Assembly: GCA_900617975.1 (NCBI GenBank)
Contig: UZAE01002004.1
Span: forward strand, 1-10,658
DNA: 10,658 nt
Reading direction: 5' to 3'
DNA from: Rodentolepis nana
Lineage: Eukaryota; Platyhelminthes; Cestoda; Cyclophyllidea; Hymenolepididae
Shown: positions 1 through 6,561 of the stretch, piece by piece
How positions within the stretch are numbered: the first letter of the stretch is position 1
How the letters are laid out: every line of letters starts with the position of its first letter
Position numbers and translations under genes: made by a program
Notes under the pieces: generated by a model
Databases searched by the model: none
What the model was told of the DNA's origin: nothing
The model's input: the letters and a program-made list of their open reading frames with translations, nothing else

Positions 1-243
1 GAATTTGATGTGAAGTATAGAGGAAAGCTTTTAATCCCAAGAGTGCTTGTCATAGCCACCACTGCCGACGCCCTTGGCGTCCTCTTACCTTCAATCGACC
101 AGGCAGCACTCTATTCCCGAGTGAAGCAATATGTTATGAATGAGCAAATCTCGACTGAGCTAATATGCGACACAATTCCCATGTCCATAAATTTGACGGC
201 CATACTTCGGTGTCTGCATCCCCATCGCCCGACGATGTGGTGA
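1..243 (+). CDS. 3' part of an unidentified protein gene, truncated by the window edge
   Basis: The frame beginning at base 1 is open for 80 codons to TGA at 241-243 and enters from outside the window, so no start can be assigned. The stretch is more GC-rich than the AT-rich sequence after it and has a protein-like composition (hydrophobic LLIPRVLVIATTADALGVLL, then mixed polar sequence). I do not recognise a family. From about 186 a second frame is open to a TAA at 282-284 and reads a more natural acidic tail (SPDDVVIMSDTS), so a one-base frameshift near 180-195 may have moved the end of the protein. A third coding-like piece follows at 345-437. This could be a decaying gene, a terminal exon, or chance. 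No AATAAA follows within several hundred bases. What I see is the open frame; that it is a gene is inference. Confidence 0.4.
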   Translation, partial: EFDVKYRGKLLIPRVLVIATTADALGVLLPSIDQAALYSRVKQYVMNEQISTELICDTIPMSINLTAILRCLHPHRPTMW

Positions 244-344
244 TAATGTCTGATACCTCCAAAAAATACATATGCTGGTTTTAAACTGTTTGTGAAGAAT
301 ATATAGTTTTCTAAATGTACAAAAAGTCTTGTGATAAATTTTAA

Positions 345-437
345 AAATTGGAGACTGTGGGCGGTGATGAAGCCGTCTGTCAGCCTGTACTTGAAGAGAA
401 GGATCTGAAGGGATACATGAGCCAAAAAGCGTTCTAG
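345..437 (+). CDS. Short coding-like segment, possible last exon of the left-edge gene
   Basis: This frame is open from just after a TAA at 342-344 to TAG at 435-437 and reads an acidic, lysine-containing peptide (ETVGGDEAVCQPVLEEKDLK, then GYMSQKAF). Composition and codon choice look protein-coding, unlike the surrounding AT-rich DNA. An AG at 352-353 or earlier could act as a 3' splice site, but the polypyrimidine tract is poor. It lies 102 bp beyond the stop of the left-edge frame, on the same strand, so it may be its final exon. It could equally be a chance open stretch of about 30 codons. No family recognised. Confidence 0.25.
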   Translation, partial: KLETVGGDEAVCQPVLEEKDLKGYMSQKAF

Positions 438-1390
438 AACCACAATATAGGGCAATGACAATTTCGTATTCAATTATGATCTTTAGAAAACTGTCAACTT
501 GTGGCTTCATTGGTCATGGATTGACTTTAACCGATAGACTAATGGCAACTAAAAGCATGATATAGGTCTCAGCTTTTAGACGAGTAGTCAATGCTAAACG
601 TTTCAGAACCCTTCATAGGTAAATACTGGTAAGTCGCCGATAAGTTGAATCTAAATCCCAAAAATAGGCCTCATTCTTTTTGTGCCATTGTGATGTGAAA
701 GAATTGAAATCAGTCAATTAGAGTCACCAACACGATGACTAGCTGATAACGTAGAATTTGACAACTCTAATTACCTGCTTGTGTAACTATCACCTAGACA
801 TTTCCCGCAAGCTTAAATCTTGACTTCTAAATATTCAATGGGTTGATTTTTAAGGTGTAAAAGAAGAGCTGATTACTTTGGCAAAGTCTCTGCTATCCAG
901 ATAAAAATAATTAGTACGATTTATTGTCAACGTTGCCTACACCCTTTATGTAAAAGCTAGGTTTCCAAATTCTATGCCCACAAAAAGCTTTGCTTGAAGT
1001 AAGGACCAGAGACAAGTCAAGCTACAAGTCATGAGAAGAGAATTACTCAGGAGAATTAAAAATAAGGCTTTCAAACAGGCATGATTAAGACAAGATCATT
1101 AAAATGGCCAATGGAATCTTCTGTATGATCAAGATATATATTGGCTTAAACAGCCAAAACGTGAATTTCCCCCTCTAATACCATACATCCACATATTAAG
1201 GTAACTGGAGGGAACAAGAGTGATGTGAGATGTTCATAAACACGCGTGATAACTTTTTGGGAATATATGAAAACGTTGCTTCCTCGCTATCAAAGACAAA
1301 GACGGTACTCGTGCATTATCAATTGAATCCCTTTTCCCTGACACAATGATAAATGAAAAAATTTTAAGGTGTCCTATCCAGCCATTTATG
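438..1390. other. Non-coding AT-rich stretch, nothing identified
   Basis: No convincing exon, RNA gene or long repeat was seen on either strand. A short open piece around 858-905 (reads VKEELITLAKSLLSR before TAA) follows a possible splice acceptor but is too short to support. The rest has frequent stops in all frames. Confidence 0.5.
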
Positions 1391-1459
1391 CCCTATGCAT
1401 GATAAGTGTGATAGAAAGGACGTGCCTGCAAGTTCTATTGCCAAATTCATTTCAGCACC

Positions 1460-1518
1460 ATTTAAATGTTTATTTCGAATAACAGCATCATGCGCTCGAT
1501 TCCGAGGAAAAACCGAAG
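1460..1518 (+). repeat. Direct repeat copy 1 (about 59 bp)
   Basis: This copy and one at 2058-2116 share the block ATTTAAATGTTTATTTCGAA exactly. They continue in register through a CGAATAACAGCA core and a GGAAAAA(C/T)CGAA end. The two copies differ by about seven substitutions and no indel over 59 bp, and lie 598 bp apart in the same orientation. Both copies are open in one frame (reads FKCLFRITA), but the differences fall mostly at first and second codon positions, which argues against protein-coding constraint. Confidence 0.8.
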
Positions 1519-2057
1519 CGCATTTTACCATTTCCCTAAATTATTATTTGCGCTCTGCTTTGCTATACTCTAGGGTATACAAACTTACTGGAAATTCAAT
1601 TTTCGAAGCTGTGGTAACGAGGAATTAGCTTTTTCGCGCTGCTTATAATAATTGCCTTCCTCTGATCATTCTGATGATTCGACAACAGACAACGGTTTGA
1701 CAAAGTGCTCGAAGACTAATAAAAGCAACGAATTTTGGAATAATTATTCATAATGGCTGAAAAATCCTGGCGCTCAAAAAACGTGTTGAAACGACTCGAA
1801 TAGGTCAACCAGTTACTTGCACACCCTTTAGTAAAGGATAAAGAGATATAAAACATACGATGATTCGGTTAAAGTTTCCTACACGAGGCGGAAGGAAGGA
1901 ATGGAGACTTCTTCAAGCGTTTGAACTTTCTATGCACAAAATTTTCTAACCTTCGTAACAGAAAACCTTTTCACATTTTCAAAAACATTAGTGAACTTGT
2001 TTTAGAGAATATCGTTTTAACTTTTAAACCGGTTAGCTAAATCAAATTTTCCACACT
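1519..2057. other. Non-coding stretch between the direct repeats
   Basis: AT-rich with no confident gene. The only coding-like piece is 1753-1851, listed separately. The 598-bp spacing of the flanking direct repeats could reflect a small inserted element or a duplication, but no terminal motifs or target-site duplication were recognised. Confidence 0.4.
1753..1851 (+). pseudogene. Short coding-like scrap with one in-frame stop
   Basis: An ATG at 1753 opens a 16-codon frame (MAEKSWRSKNVLKRLE) closed by TAG at 1801-1803. The same frame continues in plausible protein sequence (VNQLLAHPLVKDKEI) to TAA at 1849-1851. A single change of the TAG would give one continuous peptide of 32 residues with an amphipathic, lysine/leucine-rich character. 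It could be an exon relic or chance. No splice donor was seen at its end and no family was recognised. Confidence 0.2.
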
Positions 2058-2116
2058 ATTTAAATGTTTATTTCGAATAACAGCAGCACGCGTTCGACTC
2101 CAAGGAAAAATCGAAA
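2058..2116 (+). repeat. Direct repeat copy 2 (about 59 bp)
   Basis: Second copy of the block at 1460-1518, same orientation, sharing an exact run of 28 bp that begins ATTTAAATGTTTATTTCG. Similarity fades downstream of 2116 and upstream of 2058. Confidence 0.8.
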
Positions 2117-2797
2117 CTCATTCCAAATGCATATCTTACCAACATTGCTTACGCAGTACTAAGATGGATTGAATAAATTACTCACTTTGACAATAATTTA
2201 ATAAAAATAGGTGACATATTTGAACCAATACTATTTCGCATATTTATTATTTCGAAGTGACTGAAGCACTTAGCCAATCACATGCCGTCTACGGTTAGTG
2301 TACGCTCAAGGTTTACTCTCAAAGGAATGAGCTCAAACTTTTTTTTCAAAGTCACTGTCGTTGACAGTTAGTGCAAACATGCGCAGGCAGTCCCGGAAAT
2401 AATCATCACGTGTTTAAAGCATCAACAGTGTGGTATTGAACCCACCAGACTTGTATTTGATTACTTCAATTTTAGAGAGAACTTTTTAATTACAGAAAAA
2501 TATTGCACTCAATAATTCTGAACGATTCATTAGTAGAAGAGAGAGGCACTGATTTTAGAAGTCGATTGACATAATTTTATTTCATAAAATCTTTACAAGA
2601 CGGTTTGGCCTCAACTTAGTGACATTTCTTGATAAACACGATATTACGCTATCTTGAGAGTTAGGGTAAGGAATAGAAAATATTGTTGGCCTACTTTTCT
2701 TCATTTTCAACACCAGTCTGACATCCAACCATTATATCCACTAGAACTCGCTGAGTTCGATAAAGTAGTGTACGGTCAAGAGAAAGACGTAGAAAAA
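2117..2797. other. Non-coding AT-rich stretch, nothing identified
   Basis: No exon or RNA gene supported. It lies downstream (3') of the minus-strand pseudogene and may contain its 3' flank. One isolated match to an RNA polymerase III B box on the minus strand near 2434-2442 was judged to be chance. Confidence 0.5.
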
Positions 2798-2807
2798 TTT
2801 ATTTATT
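2798..2807 (-). promoter_or_regulatory. Polyadenylation signal overlapping the stop codon
   Basis: On the minus strand two overlapping AATAAA hexamers occur (2807-2802 and 2803-2798), sharing bases with the TAA stop at 2805-2803. If used, the mRNA would have almost no 3' UTR. The hexamer is the standard animal polyadenylation signal; its use here is inferred. In this AT-rich DNA the match could be fortuitous. Confidence 0.4.
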
Positions 2808-3141
2808 TCAATTGCAAAAACTGTACAATTGCCAGTGGATGGGGAGGTGGGGATGTTAGAGGTGGGGACGGGGGGGGGGAGATTCTTGTTAAGGAAATGC
2901 CGAGATCATTGGCCAAATTCATTTTGTCGGACGCTTTAAAGATTCCTTCAAGGATATCAAGAACCTCTTCTGCCGATCGTACATACTTCAAGCTAGCATA
3001 AGCCTTGTAATCCTCGCTAAGACCTGGACCATTTTCAAGGAAATCTTCTATATATGCTCCAATGAGATGGGAAGATGGTGGAAATCCCTTATTTAACTCT
3101 GCCTTCAACCAGGGCCAGTGTTGCAGCATCAATTCCAGTGA
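2803..3141 (-). CDS. Exon E (terminal exon) of the decayed gene
   Basis: A clean acceptor (ttcccttcttttag) precedes base 3141, and the exon is open in phase 0 for 112 codons to TAA at 2805-2803. It reads a helical segment (SLELMLQHWPWLKAELNKGF, then IEDFLENGPGLSEDYKAY and VLDILEGIFKASDKM), and after about residue 82 a proline-rich tail (SPPPSPPLTSPPPHP). This is the best preserved exon, with no internal stop or shift, and it is not included in the inverted copy. The proline tail comes from the C-rich complement of the G-rich tract at 2841-2879 and may be an expanded repeat that extended the protein, or sequence beyond an unrecognised donor. Confidence 0.7.
   Translation of the reverse strand, partial: SLELMLQHWPWLKAELNKGFPPSSHLIGAYIEDFLENGPGLSEDYKAYASLKYVRSAEEVLDILEGIFKASDKMNLANDLGISLTRISPPPSPPLTSPPPHPLAIVQFLQLK
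2841..2879 (+). repeat. G-rich tract with G-quadruplex potential
   Basis: Four G-runs of four or more on the + strand (2841-2844, 2849-2852, 2863-2866 and ten Gs at 2870-2879) are separated by loops of 4, 10 and 3 nt. This fits a relaxed quadruplex pattern and is isolated in AT-rich DNA. The complementary C-rich strand encodes the proline tail of exon E. Confidence 0.6.
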
Positions 3142-3206
3142 CTAAAAGAAGGGAAAATTTTAGAATCACCAAATAATCAGCCACTAGAAGAAACAACATT
3201 ACTTAC

Positions 3207-3389
3207 CTCACTGAAGTTCGCCTCACTTCGCGAATCCGCATTAAATAAACACGGCCTAAAACAAATTACGATGCCCTTACAGCTACAAATGCTCGCCTTT
3301 TCGAGGGCCAATATTCGTCGTAACTGATTGAAGACGAAATATAAAGTGGCAAAGCTCCATTGCCATCTTTTCGATGACGTAGTGCGATC
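3207..3389 (-). pseudogene. Exon D of the decayed gene (left-arm copy)
   Basis: The acceptor is a pyrimidine-rich ...ctccacttctacag, conserved in the inverted copy, and the donor is a perfect GAG|GTAAGT at 3209-3201. The 183-nt exon is open in phase 0, but comparison with the inverted copy shows one extra base near CACTTTATATTT. The first part therefore reads naturally in another frame (HYVIEKMAMELCH) and the last part in phase 0 (VFNQLRRILALEKA). The ancestral exon would be 182 nt. It feeds in phase 0 into exon E. Confidence 0.65.
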
Positions 3390-3904
3390 CTGTAGAAGTG
3401 GAGAATTATAGACTTCACTAACAGTTGAGATGAATGGGGGAAATATGGACAAACATGGCAAATAACTTAAGTAGGAAGAAGCCATTCGAGGTCATATATT
3501 ATGCGTACGCCTTGAAAATTCGTACTTTACTGCTTCCATTTTCACAACAAACTAATAAACATTACCTAAATTAGATTCAAACAAATACTCCTTAGAGTTG
3601 CGAATTGGAGTATTCGCTCATTTCCTCGGTTTCTTCGGGAAGTGTGTCGGCTAGTTCTATCCACGATGTAGGATCGCAGATAGGCCCCGGCAGACGACGA
3701 AGAAACCCTTTGATAACTGCGTCAAAGCTCGAATATCATTCCATGTGGGTAGAAAAATCATGAATTAAGGATTGAGGACAGACTAAATAAAGATAAGCCT
3801 TAGGTTATCAATAGAGTTAGAGCTTCAATTATAAGGACGAAGTAAACAACTTACGAGGTTGGAGGCACAAACGAATCGGTCAATTTCACTTTGTTTTCCA
3901 GGAA
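3238..3904. repeat. Left arm of a large inverted repeat
   Basis: The reverse complement of this segment matches 4465-4988. It includes the end of exon B, the 72-nt intron, exon C and exon D. Hand alignment of the exon C part gives roughly 25 differences over about 190 columns. The left arm carries about 141 bp (3454-3594) absent from the right arm. Intron sequence is shared, so the duplication was at DNA level and not by retroposition. Confidence 0.85.
3566..3782 (-). pseudogene. Exon C of the decayed gene (left-arm copy)
   Basis: The acceptor (ctttatttag) lies just before 3782 and the likely donor is TTTAG|GTAATG at 3566/3565. In phase 0 the exon hits TAA after five codons. The inverted copy shows an open frame here instead (SVLNPHSMLSLPTRND). 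A single-base deletion near 3718 throws the next part into another frame (FLRRLPGPICDPTSW, ELADTLPEETEEMSEYS), and a further shift near 3608 leads to the end piece (RNSKEYLFESNL). Three disablements in one exon make this copy non-functional. Confidence 0.6.
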
Positions 3905-3980
3905 CTAGGTATAAACCAATAAACTGGAGACCGAGGAATTCTAGCGTTGCTATTGTTGCTTGATAAATAAGTGTAACGTT
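3855..3980 (-). pseudogene. Exon B of the decayed gene
   Basis: Flanked by acceptor tctcattgtttag and the strong donor CTC|GTAAGT (3855/3854). It is exactly 126 nt, phase 0 at both ends, and open for 42 codons (starts NVTLIYQATIATLEFLGLQF, ends EIDRFVCASNL). The middle is strongly hydrophobic but too short and mixed to call a membrane helix. Only its last 15 codons are repeated in the inverted copy, which puts the left-arm boundary near 3904, inside this exon. Confidence 0.7.
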
Positions 3981-4058
3981 CTAAACAATGAGATAAACAG
4001 ATATCAGGAATACATGAGCAAAGAAAACCGATTAAATGCAATCAGTTAAATCACATAC

Positions 4059-4294
4059 TGGGAACTCGGGACTAGAAATTTGATCCTTCTAGGCAGCACC
4101 GAAGATAGGACCACGCTGGTTATACTCCCTGAAGTCAGATGGATCTTTCATCATTGAAGAATATTGAAGCGCTTTCTCACTTCCAGCCTTCTTCTTCTTC
4201 TTCACCATGGCGTTAACGACCCCGCGCAACATGGATAGGAGGAATTTTAATTTGGAAATTTCTTCCGTACTGTGTGCTTTTGCGATATTATCAA
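4059..4294 (-). pseudogene. Exon A of the decayed gene, with an in-frame TAG
   Basis: The acceptor is ctttacttctttcag before 4294 and the donor is CCA|GTATGTG at 4059/4058. The exon starts with two bases of a split codon and reads 78 codons, including STEEISKLKFLLSMLRGVV, a lysine run (MVKKKKKAGSEKA) and DPSDFREYNQRGPIFGAA. It then meets TAG at 4091-4089, after which the frame continues as KDQISSPEFP to the donor. The lysine run resembles a short nuclear-localisation-like or linker patch but proves nothing. The exon lies in the spacer between the inverted arms, so it is single copy here. Confidence 0.65.
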
Positions 4295-4428
4295 CTGAAA
4301 GAAGTAAAGTGAATGTGAACCGTAAAATGCTACATGTTTGAGCCTAAAAGACAGAAATGTTGACGCGGGGACGGAGGAGGGTAGCACGATGATCACTTAA
4401 TGAAGGCTCCATAGGTCGCTTCTCTTCA

Positions 4429-4793
4429 ATGAAGCGTTGGTGCAATGCTGCTACATGGAGCATTTTGGGAAGCGAATGTGAAATTGATCTAGTTGTTTGT
4501 GCCTCCAACCTCGTAAGTTGTTTACTTCGCCCATATTATTAAAGCTTTAACGCTTGTGATAATCTTTGGTTTGGCTTTTTTAGTCTGTTCTCAATCCACA
4601 TTCCATGCTTTCTCTACCCACACGGAATGATATTCGAGCTTCGATTAGGCTTATCAAAGTGTTTCTTCGTTGTTTGCCGGGGCCAGTCTGCGATCCTACT
4701 TCGTGGACAGAACTAGCCGACACACTTCCCGAAGAAACAGAGGGAATGAGCGAATACTCCCTTTTCGCAACTCTTTGTCCATATTTCAACTAA
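4429..4793 (+). pseudogene. Inverted duplicate of exons B-C with an open two-exon frame
   Basis: From ATG at 4429 the frame reads 28 codons (starts MKRWCNAATW, ends CEIDLVVCASNL) to a perfect donor at 4512/4513. A 71-nt GT-AG intron ends in ggcttttttag at 4583. The next block (4584-4793) continues in phase 0 for 69 codons (SVLNPHSMLS, then RLIKVFLRCLPGPVCDPTSW, ELADTLPEETEGMSEYS) to TAA at 4791-4793. The joined product would be 97 residues with no stop or shift. The first 12 or so codons lie outside the homology and are new sequence picked up at the breakpoint. Compared with the left copy it ends early, because a deletion fused exon C to later sequence. It may be a truncated pseudogene that happens to be open, or a young chimeric gene. 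Homologous residues such as CASNL and ELADTLPEETE are shared with the left copy. Confidence 0.55.
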
Positions 4794-4988
4794 TTCTCTC
4801 AACTGTTAGTGAATTCTTTAATTCTCCATTTCTACAGGAGCTCTCAACATCATCGAAGAAATGACAATGACGCATTGCAACTTAGATTTCCTCTTCAATC
4901 ACCTCCGACGGATAGTGGCCTTCGAAAAGGTGAACTATTTGTGCTCTAAGTGCATCGTAATTACTTTTGAGCTGTGATTATTTAATGC
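4465..4988. repeat. Right arm of a large inverted repeat
   Basis: Inverted copy of 3238-3904 carrying the same splice donor (CTCGTAAGT), a 71-nt intron, acceptor, exon C and exon D in + orientation. Homology starts within exon B near 4465 and fades after TATTTAATGC at 4979-4988. A spacer of about 560 bp (3905-4464) separates the arms. Confidence 0.85.
4838..4977 (+). pseudogene. Inverted duplicate of exon D
   Basis: Preceded by the conserved acceptor ...attctccatttctacag (ends 4837). After two bases the frame is open from 4840 to TGA at 4975-4977 and reads ALNIIEEMTMTHCNLDFLFN, then HLRRIVAFEKVNYLCSKC. This frame matches the left copy on both sides of its frameshift, so it is probably closer to the ancestral sequence. 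It ends early at the TGA, short of the left-copy donor, and homology is lost shortly after 4988. Confidence 0.55.
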
Positions 4989-5001
4989 AAACTATTCTCT
5001 C

Positions 5002-5513
5002 CTAATATGCTTTGCGGAGCCCTTTGTAGGCAGCATTCGTATATTCATTGAAATCACGTTCGTATATTGGAGGGAAGAATGGCAAGGAAGTCCAAGTATT
5101 ATGATGTAATGACAAGACAGCTTTTAAAATCCGTTCGGAATGTCTGCACCTAATGTAGGTTCCAATTCACAATGGCTACTTGTCTGCCGTTCTGAATGGT
5201 AGCAGAACATCTAGGCATACTCATTGATGTGTCCGGAACGAAAGCATATGGGGCATCCCAGATATGGTAGGTAATGTCAAATGAGGGCTCTTTGTTTGGC
5301 TCCCTTGTCAGGCTATTGTCTCCGAATTTATTGGAAGCCATCTAGGCAATGTGAGCTATAGAAGCGCCTCCTCAGCTGCCAATCTGCAATAAAATTTAGC
5401 GAAATGTGCGCAAAGGTAATTTTGCAGTATTTTTGTATTAGATTGCTACACAAATGTGTATAGTATAGCCTGACTGACTCGGACATCTCTATGGCAGATT
5501 CTCCAACATCTAG
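5002..5513 (-). pseudogene. Frameshifted coding-like stretch, possible 5' part of the decayed gene
   Basis: Three overlapping open frames follow one another on the minus strand: 5513-5328 (with ATG at 5486, reading MSESVRLYYTHLCSNLIQKY and ending SSHCLDGFQ), 5341-5150 (KFGDNSLTREPNKEPSFDIT, YHIWDAPYAFVPDTSMSMP, then ATIQNGRQVAIVNW), and 5166-5002 (RILKAVLSLHHNTWTSLPFF, PPIYERDFNEYTNAAYKGL). Each overlap is only about 14-17 nt and each change is the same one-base step, as expected for one coding region with two small indels. A possible internal acceptor (aaattttattgcag) ends at 5385. The orientation matches the decayed gene, and the stretch abuts the outer edge of the right arm. It may therefore be an upstream exon of the same gene, cut off when the inverted copy was inserted. 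Family unknown. Confidence 0.4.
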
Positions 5514-5547
5514 TTAGACTCCCAGAACCAGCTAAGCTATAGCCCAG

Positions 5548-5680
5548 TTATAAAGGAAACAGACGCGTAGCACAGAGCACGTTTATTAAGTAAGTATATT
5601 GCGGATAAAGTGTTTACGCAGGAGGCTTAATCATGATCAGGATGGCGGATTAGGTTAAACAAACAGAGGCTAATGATTGG
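5548..5680 (-). promoter_or_regulatory. Possible minus-strand TATA and CCAAT elements
   Basis: On the minus strand a CCAAT (5680-5676, within TGACCAATCA) is followed about 125 bp later by TTTATAA (5554-5548), upstream of the ATG at 5486. The order is right for a promoter of the stretch at 5513-5002. The spacing is loose and both motifs are short, so this is a weak call. Confidence 0.2.
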
Positions 5681-6229
5681 TCACTGTTTGTATGTTCGCA
5701 TCTCCCAATCTTGGCGTGCAGGCATGCGATGACGTGCCCCACAGTGTCATGCGTTATCCACAGAAATTTTGTGCCAAAGTATCCTGGTTTGTTTAGGCTA
5801 TTAGAATTAGTTAACCTCGCTATAGGATAGGCCTCTAGTGAGAAAGAGTATATTGGATTTTGGGATCATAGCAAATACGATTCGTACGTGTAATAACTTT
5901 CACGTAATTTGAATGAACATTAATATGTGTTTAGATAAGAAGACCACTCCTCACACTCTACTTCAGTTTATTCTAGTCAGAATTGAGTATTGCACAGTAA
6001 CGTTTAGCAAAAAACACTGCAGACATAGTAGCGTTGACGCTGAAATTATTTTGATTTTACATTTGTTGTCTTTCACTTTCAAAAACGGCAAATCTACAGG
6101 TGGAATAGTTGGAACCTAAGCAATAATTTATTCCCTTTGTAAATTCTGATTTAGCGGTGCACCACCAGCTGATGAATTAGCATATTGTTTAGAAAGTTCC
6201 GAATCCACGTTCTCCTCCAACTAATATCT
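5590..6229. other. Non-coding stretch, nothing identified
   Basis: No exon with splice sites, RNA gene or clear repeat was seen apart from the possible CCAAT element above. Open frames here lack protein-like composition. Confidence 0.5.
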
Positions 6230-6230
6230 T

Positions 6231-6245
6231 CTCCTCCTCCTCCTC
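6231..6245 (+). repeat. (CTC)5 microsatellite
   Basis: Five perfect CTC units, preceded by a pyrimidine-rich run (6224-6230). A simple-sequence repeat with no evidence of function. Confidence 0.8.
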
Positions 6246-6339
6246 AATCTCCCACTGACGCAGTGCCTGTAGTGGATACGATTTGGACTACATCGGATGT
6301 GTTAGTGTTACATGGAAACTGCATCAGATTCACACAAGT

Positions 6340-6373
6340 TAATTATTGTTATTATAATAATTATTATATTTTA
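6340..6373. repeat. AT-rich palindromic tract
   Basis: A tract made almost wholly of ATT/AAT trinucleotides, including the perfect palindrome TTATTATAATAA. It could extrude as a cruciform or simply be microsatellite-derived. Confidence 0.5.
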
Positions 6374-6561
6374 TTGCAAGTACGTATTATGTTGCATTAG
6401 GGGGTGAAAAACTGTTAATTATGGAAAAGCATTTAAGAAGGTATTGAAATGAGGAGGATTGCATGGGAGGTAGGGAGAGTGGAGAAAGGGATAAGACAAG
6501 ACAGTTAAAATATTTATTCCCGCTTTTCACGTTGAAGCATTCAATATTCATCAGTATCCTC

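Larger units (their letters stand above)
2803..4294 (-). pseudogene. Decayed five-exon gene of unknown family
   Basis: Read on the minus strand, five blocks of protein-like sequence are separated by GT-AG introns: exon A 4294-4059, B 3980-3855, C 3782 to about 3566, D 3389-3207, E 3141-2803. The three introns with two clear ends are 78, 72 and 65 nt. Joins A/B, B/C and D/E are all phase 0, which strongly supports a real ancestral gene. The reading is broken by TAG in exon A (4091-4089), TAA in exon C, two single-base shifts in exon C, and an extra base in exon D relative to the inverted copy. I do not recognise the protein: it is helix-rich, without signal peptide, obvious membrane segment or catalytic motif. 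The start lies upstream of 4294 and is not identified. A second copy of B-D lies inverted at 4465-4988. Confidence is high that this was a gene and moderate that it is dead rather than mis-sequenced. Confidence 0.75.

Noticed and set aside
111..510. Two overlapping minus-strand open frames of 116-120 codons
   Set aside because: They lie antisense to the better + strand coding signal, overlap each other in different frames, and have cysteine/histidine-rich composition typical of antisense frames.
858..905. Tiny possible terminal exon after a weak splice acceptor
   Set aside because: Fifteen codons without a partner exon or polyadenylation signal cannot be told from chance.
1395..1628. Plus-strand open frame of 77 codons covering direct repeat copy 1
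   Set aside because: The two repeat copies differ mostly at first and second codon positions in this frame, and the remainder has no protein-like features.
2434..2442. Match to an RNA polymerase III B box (GTTCAATAC) on the minus strand
   Set aside because: The motif is degenerate enough to occur several times by chance in 10 kb, and no A box or cloverleaf lies upstream.
2654..3001. Plus-strand open frame of 115 codons with a glycine-rich stretch
   Set aside because: It is the shadow of exon E, whose acceptor, phase and composition are far better. The glycine run is just the G-rich tract.
4580..4789. Minus-strand open frame of 69 codons
   Set aside because: Antisense of the inverted exon C copy, with no splice signals of its own.
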